DNA of 64,000 nucleotides from Bog-473 sp963817735 (GTDB lineage: Bacteria > Actinomycetota > Acidimicrobiia > Acidimicrobiales > RAAP-2), in the NCBI GenBank assembly GCA_963817735.1, contig CAWFPP010000003.1, positions 310,001 to 374,000 on the forward strand, read 5' to 3'. Positions 58,213 to 64,000 of the stretch are shown here, piece by piece. Position 1 is the stretch's first letter, and each line of letters opens with the position of its first letter. A program made the position numbers and the translations under genes. The notes below the pieces were generated by a model, which saw only the letters and a list, made by a program, of their open reading frames with translations, was not told the origin of the DNA and did not search any database.

Positions 58213-58295
58213 TGGGCCGGGAAGGATTTGAACCTCCGTAGGTGTTAACCGGCAGGTTTACAGCCTGCTTCCTTTGGCCACTCGGACACCGACCC
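58213..58295 (-). tRNA. trnY: tRNA-Tyr (anticodon GUA)
   Basis: 83-nt class-II tRNA. The acceptor GGGTCGG pairs with CCGGCCC, the anticodon loop is CTGTAAA on stem GCAGG/CCTGC, a long variable arm lies near CGGTTAACACCTACG, and the T loop is TTCAAAT. Discriminator A. Confidence 0.95.
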
Positions 58296-58347
58296 GCAGC
58301 GGCGAGATTAGCCCGGCCGGGCACCCCGGACCGGCCGGTGGCGCCGG

Positions 58348-58353
58348 TACGCT
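58348..58353 (+). promoter_or_regulatory. -10 box of yajQ
   Basis: TACGCT ends 7 nt before the ATG, with no ribosome binding site; probable leaderless start. Confidence 0.45.
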
Positions 58354-58360
58354 GCAGCGC

Positions 58361-58849
58361 ATGCCCACGTTTGACATCGTTTCGGAAGTCGATATGCAAG
58401 AGGTGCGCAACGCGGTCGACCAGGCCAACCGGGAGGCCGCCACCCGCTTCGACTTCAAGAACACCGATTCGGTCATTGAGCTGAGCGAGAACGAGCTCGT
58501 GCTCCGCTCGTCGACCGAGGACCGCCTCCGGGCGCTGCACACTGTCCTCGACGAGAAACTGGTCAAGCGCCAGGTGTCCCTGAAGGCCTTCGAGGACGCC
58601 AAGGTCGAGGAGGCCCAGAAGGGAACCTCGCGCCAGAAGATCGCCATCCGGGCCGGCATCTCGTCGGACCACGCCAAGCGACTGAACAAGTTCATCAAGG
58701 ACCTCGGGCTGAAGGGTGTGTCATCCCAGACGCAGGGTGATCAGCTGCGCGTGACCGCCAAGAAGCGCGACGACCTGCAGGAGGTCATCGCCAAGTGCAA
58801 GGCGGAGGACTTCGGCATCCCGCTGCAGTTCAACAACTTCCGGGACTGA
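58361..58849 (+). CDS. yajQ: YajQ-family nucleotide-binding protein
   Basis: 162 aa, normal length: MPTFDIVSEVDMQEVRNAVD, then RFDFKNTDSVIELSENELVL, KGTSRQKIAIRAGISSDHAK and the conserved end FGIPLQFNNFRD. Members bind nucleotides, and some bind cyclic-di-GMP and act on transcription; the role here is unknown. Confidence 0.93.
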   Translation: MPTFDIVSEVDMQEVRNAVDQANREAATRFDFKNTDSVIELSENELVLRSSTEDRLRALHTVLDEKLVKRQVSLKAFEDAKVEEAQKGTSRQKIAIRAGISSDHAKRLNKFIKDLGLKGVSSQTQGDQLRVTAKKRDDLQEVIAKCKAEDFGIPLQFNNFRD

Positions 58850-58900
58850 AGCCCCGCCCGACCGACGCTCAGGCGGGGGTCGAGGCCCCGCAGGCTCCGG

Positions 58901-59464
58901 TCATCGATCCTGATCGCCCGCCGCGACCTTCTCGGCGTGGTGCTCCTCGTACTCGACCGGGTCGACGTGGAAGAGCTTGTTGTAGATCACGAACTTGACG
59001 ACCCAGAGGATGGCGAAGCTCAGCAGGTTGGCCAGGTTCACGAGGAGCGCGGTCGCCCCGTGGTGCAGGCCGTGGGATCGGGCGAATTCACCGGCCAGCC
59101 ACACGGCGAGGCTGGAGAAGGCGAGACCGACGAAGGAGAGGATCCAGAAGGGCGCCACCTCCCTCCAGAAGTGGGACCTGCCGCTCTTGCCCCAGACCCA
59201 ACGGCGGTTGAGCACGTAGGACGGAATGGTCGCCAGGACATTGGCCAGGAGGTTGGCCGGCACCTCGGACGTGAGGTGGTACACCCCGAAGACCAAAAGC
59301 AAGGTCACCTGGGACACGACCGTCGAGACCAGCGAGACGCCGGCGTACTTGAACAGCTTCACGCTCGACGGGTGCGCCACCATCTGCCGGACCCTGGCGT
59401 AGAGCGATTGGTCCGATGACCAGATGTGGGAGAGCGGGGGATGCCCGCCGTCGTGATCAGTCAC
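58901..59464 (-). CDS. GtrA-family membrane protein
   Basis: 187 aa. Four hydrophobic segments with the family start LFKYAGVSLVSTVVSQVTLL and the loop SYVLNRRWVWGKSGRSHFWR. GtrA proteins are thought to help move lipid-linked sugars across the membrane for surface polysaccharides. That would suit the nearby MptB-like enzyme, though no link is shown. GTG start at 59464; the C-terminus is charged. Confidence 0.85.
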   Translation of the reverse strand: MTDHDGGHPPLSHIWSSDQSLYARVRQMVAHPSSVKLFKYAGVSLVSTVVSQVTLLLVFGVYHLTSEVPANLLANVLATIPSYVLNRRWVWGKSGRSHFWREVAPFWILSFVGLAFSSLAVWLAGEFARSHGLHHGATALLVNLANLLSFAILWVVKFVIYNKLFHVDPVEYEEHHAEKVAAGDQDR

Positions 59465-59554
59465 GGGAGCCTTGCGCTCGCTCAGCGGACGCCGCGGGCG
59501 GAATCGGCACGGGCCAACATTAGCCGGGCGGGCAATTCGCCCCCTGTCACTCCG

Positions 59555-60778
59555 TCATGCACCCGCTGTGAGGAGCCGGTTGCTCCGGGCCACCTCGCCG
59601 AACCAGTGCGCGCTGGGCTTGGGCCGGCGCTCGAAGGTGCCCGGAGCCACCGCGACCAGCCCGAACTTGGGCCCGTAGCCGAGGTGCCACTCGAAATTGT
59701 CCAGCAGGCTCCACACGAAGTAACCCCGGAGATCGATGCCCTCCTGCAGGCACCGGTGGGCGCTCGCCAGCGCTTCGGACACGAAGGCGATCCGCTCGGT
59801 GTCGTCCGCCGTGGCGATCCCGTTCTCGGTGACGACCACGGGCCGGCCGCTCACCGCGGCGGCGCGCCGCACGGTGTGCTCGACCGCCTGGGGCCAGCGC
59901 TCGTCACCCATCTGGGTCACCGGGACATCGGGGTCGTTGGGTGCCAGCCCGTCGGGGCCGAAGTGCATGCGGGTGTAGCACTGGACCCCCACGAAGTCGT
60001 CACCACCGGTGGCGCGCAGGAAGACGTTCTCGAGCATCTCCTCGGCCGCGTCACGCAATGCCTCGCCGCCATCGGTGGCGCTGATCTCCGCCATGGAGAG
60101 CGTCAGCCCGACGGGGAAGTCCCCCGGACCGGCGCGCAGCGCGTCGACGGCCAGCCGGTGGGCGCGCACCATCGCCTCGTTCACGGCGGCGTAGCGCGTG
60201 AAGTCCTCCTTCACCCCCGGTGGGTACTCGCCCTGGAAGTACCCCATGACTGCGACGACATTGGGCTCGTTGATGGTGCAGGCCCATCCGATCAGGTCGC
60301 CCAGGTAGGCGGTCGACCGCTCCACGAAGCGCGCAAAGCGCTCGGGAGCGTCGGGCGCTTCCCACCCGCCGCGGGCCGTGAGCCAAAGCGGGGTCGTGAA
60401 GTGATGGAACGTCACGACGGGCAGGATCCCGTGGCCGTGGCAGGCTGCGCACAGCCTGCGGTAGTGGTCCAGCGCGGCGATGGAGAACTCCCCTTCGGCG
60501 GGCTCGATCCTGCTCCACTCCAACGAGAAGCGGTACGCCCCGAGGCCCATGTCCGCCACGATCTGGAGGTCCTCGCGCCAGCGGTGCAGGGAGTCACACG
60601 CGTCGCCGCTCGGCTCCACCGTGCCCGACGCCGGGTCGTGCTCCCACGCCCACCAGTCGTTGTTCACGTTGCCGCCCTCTATCTGGTGCGCCGCCGTGGC
60701 CACGCCCCAGGTGAAACCCGCCGGGAACACGAGCACACCCTCTTCGTCCTGCCCACTCACCCCACTCACCGCTGTCAC
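59555..60778 (-). CDS. Family 1 glycoside hydrolase (beta-glucosidase type)
   Basis: 407 aa. FPAGFTWGVATAAHQIEGG opens the barrel; the acid/base Glu is in CTINEPNVVAVMGYFQG and the nucleophile Glu in PVVVTENGIA. WSLLDNFEWHLGYGPKFGLV is the aglycone-side loop. There is no signal peptide, so it acts in the cytosol, and the sugar specificity is not decided. The GTG at 60778 is chosen because TACCCT lies 8 nt upstream and the conserved fold starts soon after; in-frame GTGs lie nearby on both sides. Confidence 0.9.
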   Translation of the reverse strand: MTAVSGVSGQDEEGVLVFPAGFTWGVATAAHQIEGGNVNNDWWAWEHDPASGTVEPSGDACDSLHRWREDLQIVADMGLGAYRFSLEWSRIEPAEGEFSIAALDHYRRLCAACHGHGILPVVTFHHFTTPLWLTARGGWEAPDAPERFARFVERSTAYLGDLIGWACTINEPNVVAVMGYFQGEYPPGVKEDFTRYAAVNEAMVRAHRLAVDALRAGPGDFPVGLTLSMAEISATDGGEALRDAAEEMLENVFLRATGGDDFVGVQCYTRMHFGPDGLAPNDPDVPVTQMGDERWPQAVEHTVRRAAAVSGRPVVVTENGIATADDTERIAFVSEALASAHRCLQEGIDLRGYFVWSLLDNFEWHLGYGPKFGLVAVAPGTFERRPKPSAHWFGEVARSNRLLTAGA

Positions 60779-60786
60779 GCCGCCGC

Positions 60787-60792
60787 AGGGTA
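60787..60792 (-). promoter_or_regulatory. -10 box of the GH1 gene
   Basis: TACCCT on the minus strand, 8 nt before the preferred GTG start; no ribosome binding site. Confidence 0.4.
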
Positions 60793-60852
60793 GTTGGGCC
60801 GGTGGCACCGTGCTCTGCGACGCCCCCGACGGCAGCCTGCGAACATGGGCGC

Positions 60853-61710
60853 ATGAGCGCGTCCCTGGAGTTCCTCGTCAACCTGCTTGACCTCGAACCC
60901 ATTGAGGTCAACATCTTCCGGGGGATCCAGCCCAACGAGGAGCGCCAGCGCGTCTTCGGCGGTCAGGTGGCGGGACAGGCCCTCATGGCCGCCGGCCGCA
61001 CCGTGGAGCACGGACGGGTGCACTCCCTGCACTCGTACTTCCTGCGTCCGGGCGACCCGACCGTCCCCATCCTCTACGAGGTCGACCGCATCCGCGACGG
61101 CAGGTCCTTCACGACGCGTCGCGTCGTCGCCGTGCAGCACGGCCGGGCCATCTTCAACCTCTCGGCCTCCTTCCACGACCTCGAGCAGGGCCTGGAGCAC
61201 CAGATCCCCATGCCGGAGGTGCCAGAGCCCGAGTCGTTGGCCCCGCTCTACGAGCGGCTGCAGCCCTTCAAGGAGGAGCTGACCGAATGGTTCGACCGGC
61301 CGCACCCGATCGACCAGCGGCATATCGGTGACCTCCCCTGGCACTCCAAGGACCAGGGGGAGCCCTATCAGCGGCTCTGGATCCGGGCGGACGGCGAGCT
61401 CCCCGAGGACCCGCTCCTGCACGCGTGCGTGGCGACCTATGCCTCGGACATGTCGCTCTTCGATACCATCCTCGCCCCGCACGAGACGAGCTGGGACGAC
61501 CCCGCATTCATGGGAGCCAGCCTCGACCACTGCATGTGGTTCCACCAGCCCTTCCGGGCCGACGAATGGCTGCTCTACGACACCGACTCGCCCATCGCCG
61601 CCCAGGGGCGGGGCCTGGCCCGCGGCTTCCTGTTCGACCGGCAAGGGCGCCTCTGCGTCTCGCTCGCCCAGGAGGGGCTCGTCCGCATGCGCAAGGGCCG
61701 CAGTCGCTGA
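60853..61710 (+). CDS. tesB: Acyl-CoA thioesterase II
   Basis: 285 aa double-hotdog enzyme: QRVFGGQVAGQALMAAGRTV, HSLHSYFLRPGDPTVPILYE, and in the second half LDHCMWFHQPFRADEWLLYD. It hydrolyses medium- and long-chain acyl-CoA. The ATG at 60853 gives the family N-terminus. It converges with citrate synthase, one base between the two stops. Confidence 0.93.
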   Translation: MSASLEFLVNLLDLEPIEVNIFRGIQPNEERQRVFGGQVAGQALMAAGRTVEHGRVHSLHSYFLRPGDPTVPILYEVDRIRDGRSFTTRRVVAVQHGRAIFNLSASFHDLEQGLEHQIPMPEVPEPESLAPLYERLQPFKEELTEWFDRPHPIDQRHIGDLPWHSKDQGEPYQRLWIRADGELPEDPLLHACVATYASDMSLFDTILAPHETSWDDPAFMGASLDHCMWFHQPFRADEWLLYDTDSPIAAQGRGLARGFLFDRQGRLCVSLAQEGLVRMRKGRSR

Positions 61711-61711
61711 G

Positions 61712-62986
61712 TCAGCGGTCCTGCATCGGCGTGTAGTCGCGCTCCTCGGAGCCGATGTAGAGCTGCCGGGGCCGGGCGATCTTCGAATCCTGGTCGAGCA
61801 TCTCCTGCCAGTGGGCCAGCCAGCCTGCGGTGCGCGGGATGGCGAAGAGGACGGGGAACATCTCCATCGGGAAACCCATGGCCTGGTAGATCAGACCCGA
61901 GTAGAAGTCGACGTTCGGGTAGAGCCGTCGCGACGTGAAGTACTCGTCGTTCAGCGCGATCTCCTCGAGCTTGAGCGCGATGTCGAGGAGCGGGTTCTTT
62001 CCCGTGATCTCGAAGACCTCGTCGGCTGTCCGCTTGATGATCTTGGCCCGCGGGTCGTAGCTCTTGTAGACGCGGTGCCCGAAGCCCTGCAGGCGCTGTC
62101 CGCCGGTGCCCGCCTTCACCGTGGCGATGAAGTCCGGCACGTTCTCGATGCTCCCGATGTCGGTCAGCATGCGGATGACGGCCTCGTTGGCCCCGCCGTG
62201 CCGTGGCCCGTAGAGGGCGGCCGCCGCGGCGGCGGTGGCCGAGTACGGGTCGGCGTGCGACGAGCCGACGACGCGCATGGCCGTCGTCGAGCAGTTCTGC
62301 TCGTGGTCGGCGTGGAGGATGAACAAGACGTCGAGGGCGCGGGCCAGGACGGGGTCGGCCTCGAAGCGCGGTTCGGCGACCTTCCAGAGCATGGAGAGGA
62401 AGTTCGGCGCGAAGTCGAGGGAGTTGTCGGGGTACACGAACGGCATGCCCACGCTGAAGCGGTGTGCCGCGGCGGCCAGGGTGGGCATCTTGGCGATGAG
62501 CCGGACGATCTGCTTGTCCCGTGATTCGGGATCGAAGATGTCCTTGGCGTCGAGATAGAAGGTCGAGAGGGCGGCCACGGCCGAGACGAGCATCCCCATC
62601 GGATGGGCGTCGTAGTGGAAGCCCTCCAGGAAGCGCTTGCGCACGTTCTCGTGGATGAAGGTGTGGTAGGTGACGTCGTGACGCCAGATGTCGAACTGCT
62701 CCTCGTTGGGCAGCTCGCCGTTCAACAGCAGATAGGCCACCTCCAGATAGGTCGAGCTCTCGGCCAGCTGCTCAATCGGGTAGCCGCGGTAGCGCAGGAT
62801 GCCGGCGTCACCGTCGAGATACGTGATGGAGCTCTCGCAGGCCGCCGTCGACATGAACCCGGGGTCGAAGAACCAGACCCCCGGCAGGAGCTTGGCCCAT
62901 TCCTCGGCCGATACCCCGCCGTTGACGAGCGGGATCTCAATGGACTCACCGTTGCGGTTGTCCGTGATCGTGATGCTCTCGGCCAC
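61712..62986 (-). CDS. gltA: Citrate synthase
   Basis: 424 aa, hexameric (type II) length. Catalytic residues: His in LHADHEQNCSTTAMRVVGSS, His in YGPRHGGANEAVIRML, and Asp in YPNVDFYSGLIYQAMGFP; FGHRVYKSYDPRAKI is also typical. It condenses acetyl-CoA with oxaloacetate, so it competes with the thiolase/Ccr route for acetyl-CoA. The GTG at 62986 follows GGAGGG by about 9 nt, which decides the start. Confidence 0.95.
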   Translation of the reverse strand: MAESITITDNRNGESIEIPLVNGGVSAEEWAKLLPGVWFFDPGFMSTAACESSITYLDGDAGILRYRGYPIEQLAESSTYLEVAYLLLNGELPNEEQFDIWRHDVTYHTFIHENVRKRFLEGFHYDAHPMGMLVSAVAALSTFYLDAKDIFDPESRDKQIVRLIAKMPTLAAAAHRFSVGMPFVYPDNSLDFAPNFLSMLWKVAEPRFEADPVLARALDVLFILHADHEQNCSTTAMRVVGSSHADPYSATAAAAAALYGPRHGGANEAVIRMLTDIGSIENVPDFIATVKAGTGGQRLQGFGHRVYKSYDPRAKIIKRTADEVFEITGKNPLLDIALKLEEIALNDEYFTSRRLYPNVDFYSGLIYQAMGFPMEMFPVLFAIPRTAGWLAHWQEMLDQDSKIARPRQLYIGSEERDYTPMQDR

Positions 62987-63024
62987 GTGAAGAGCCCTCC
63001 AATTCCTGATTTCGGTGCCCCTCG

Positions 63025-63053
63025 ATCCTATGACCAGGAAGGGGTGGGGTCGA
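63025..63053 (-). promoter_or_regulatory. Promoter of citrate synthase
   Basis: TCGACC (63048-63053), 17-bp spacer, TAGGAT (63025-63030) on the minus strand, about 39 bp before the start codon. The gene has a normal leader with a ribosome binding site, in contrast to the leaderless genes here. Confidence 0.5.
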
Positions 63054-63089
63054 CACACGGGTCACCCCACGACATCCGCTGTCCGGCGC

Positions 63090-64000
63090 TCAGGTGCCGG
63101 GAGCGATCTGCAGCGGTACCTGGAGCGCGGTGCCGGCGGTCAGCGTCTGCCCGGCGGGGGGGATCACCTGGATCGTGAGGAGGTACGCGGTGGACGGCTT
63201 GACGCGCAGTGTCACCTGGGGCAGCGTCACGGATGCGCCCAAGGCGAGCGGCGTCGTCCGGACCTGGCTCGTGGTGGCGCCAGATGTCTGATCGGCCAGC
63301 GAGAAGCGGACCGTCACGTGCGGTTCGTTGGACGAACCCTCGTTGGCCAGCACCACGGTCACGCCGAGCTGGGAGGTGGGGCTGATCACGGACACCCCCG
63401 CCGGAGTCCCCTGCGGCGTCGGCAACGCCGGGGGATTCAAGCGTTCGGTGCGCAGGACGACGTAGTGCGTCGCGGCCAGCGTGGAGGAGGTCGCGACGAG
63501 ATCGACCTGGGCCGCCACGCTGCCGACTTGCCACAGTTGGGGGTGGGTCACCCAGACCGACGGCGGGAGCTTCGCGTGGCCGGCGGCCGCGCCCACCGAC
63601 CGTTGCACCGAACGGTAGAGGTCGTCCGACCGGGCCAGGAGCGCACCGGCCGCCGCGATGCGGTTGGTGGCCTGGGTGGCCGACAGCGGGGCCGTCCCGC
63701 CCGAGGGGACCCCGGCAACGGCAGGCGCGTCGGCGGGTGCGATGGGCTGCATGCCGAGGAACCCGTAGATTGCGGTGCGCAGCTCGGCCATCGCCTGAGC
63801 TCGTTCCGTGAACACGTCGACGAACTGGGTCGCCACCGGCCCCAGCGGCGTCGAGCCGGCGGCCACTAGGGCCCGGGCCGCCTCGTCGGCCGTCTGCTGC
63901 ACCGCGCTGTCGAGCGTCGCCTGCAGCCCCTGGCGGGTCTGCGACGGCAGATCGTTGACGAGCTTGCGCACCGTGGCCGAGGTGACATTCGACTGATCGG
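63090..64000 (-). CDS. Unknown secreted-type protein, 5' end outside window
   Basis: At least 303 codons are open to the window edge. A GTG at 63971 could be a start, but the frame continues upstream and the protein probably does too. The N-terminal part seen is helical (LPSQTRQGLQATLDSAVQQT). The C-terminal ~110 residues look like a beta-sandwich domain (LGVTVVLANEGSSNEPHVTV, VTLPQVTLRVKPSTAYLLTI). No catalytic motif is visible and no family is recognised; an extracytoplasmic binding or adhesion role is a guess. Confidence 0.65.
   Translation of the reverse strand, partial: DQSNVTSATVRKLVNDLPSQTRQGLQATLDSAVQQTADEAARALVAAGSTPLGPVATQFVDVFTERAQAMAELRTAIYGFLGMQPIAPADAPAVAGVPSGGTAPLSATQATNRIAAAGALLARSDDLYRSVQRSVGAAAGHAKLPPSVWVTHPQLWQVGSVAAQVDLVATSSTLAATHYVVLRTERLNPPALPTPQGTPAGVSVISPTSQLGVTVVLANEGSSNEPHVTVRFSLADQTSGATTSQVRTTPLALGASVTLPQVTLRVKPSTAYLLTIQVIPPAGQTLTAGTALQVPLQIAPGT

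Overview
This window is a high-GC, gene-dense bacterial chromosome segment. It has the hallmarks of an actinobacterium: a zinc-type S14, an rpmG-secE-nusG-rplKA-rplJL-rpoBC block with interspersed tRNA genes, an MptB-like mannosyltransferase, a DUF222/HNH protein, and a PccB-type acyl-CoA carboxylase followed by an epsilon-like ORF. The gene set would fit an acidimicrobial-type lineage, but that placement is inference. There are no rRNA genes, CRISPR arrays, insertion sequences or prophage genes. Nearly all genes belong to ordinary core metabolism.

Layout. (1) 1-18504, minus strand: one continuous str-S10-spc-type ribosomal run. In transcription order it is rpsL, rpsG, fusA, tuf, rpsJ, a 270-bp leader-like gap, rplC-D-W-B, rpsS, rplV, rpsC, rplP, rpmC, rpsQ, rplN-X-E, rpsZ, rpsH, rplF, rplR, rpsE, rpmD, rplO, secY, adk, map, infA, rpmJ and rpsM (cut by the window edge). 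A clear sigma-70-like promoter precedes rpsL and another precedes infA. (2) 18655-25915, minus: a tightly coupled branched-chain-amino-acid-type ABC transporter operon (livG, livF, two unknown envelope proteins, a lipoprotein binding protein, and a fused LivH-LivM permease). (3) 26088-40440: an acyl-CoA carboxylase beta subunit, a frameshifted epsilon-like ORF, a DUF4031 gene, an ethylmalonyl-CoA mutase, a 3-hydroxybutyryl-CoA dehydrogenase, an S51-like protein lacking its serine, an HNH protein, two cyclophilins, aspartokinase, SixA, a thiolase, crotonyl-CoA carboxylase/reductase, an epimerase and an aminoglycoside-phosphotransferase-like protein. (4) 40451-43287, minus: cysD and a fused cysN-cysC. 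(5) 43321-55765, minus: rpoC, rpoB, rplL, rplJ, rplA, rplK, nusG, secE, tRNA-Trp, rpmG, tRNA-Met and tRNA-Thr. (6) 55864-64000: GNAT, MptB-like, tRNA-Tyr, YajQ, GtrA, a GH1 beta-glucosidase, thioesterase II, citrate synthase, and a truncated secreted-type protein.

How the genes fit together. Thiolase, 3-hydroxybutyryl-CoA dehydrogenase, Ccr, epimerase and Ecm make up most of the acetyl-CoA-to-methylsuccinyl-CoA half of the ethylmalonyl-CoA pathway. Two of the three promoter regions involved carry the same 18-bp near-palindrome, at 31074-31091 and 37751-37768. This suggests one regulator for genes 6 kb apart. A FadR-type palindrome sits between the transporter operon and pccB.

Three genome-wide habits stand out. 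Many genes have a TANNNT box 6-8 nt before the start codon, which points to leaderless mRNAs. Adjacent genes overlap by ATGA, GTGA or TAATG. Several translation proteins (S3, L22, L4, L29, S17, L10, NusG) carry long acidic or Ala-rich tails, several of them encoded by short in-frame tandem repeats.
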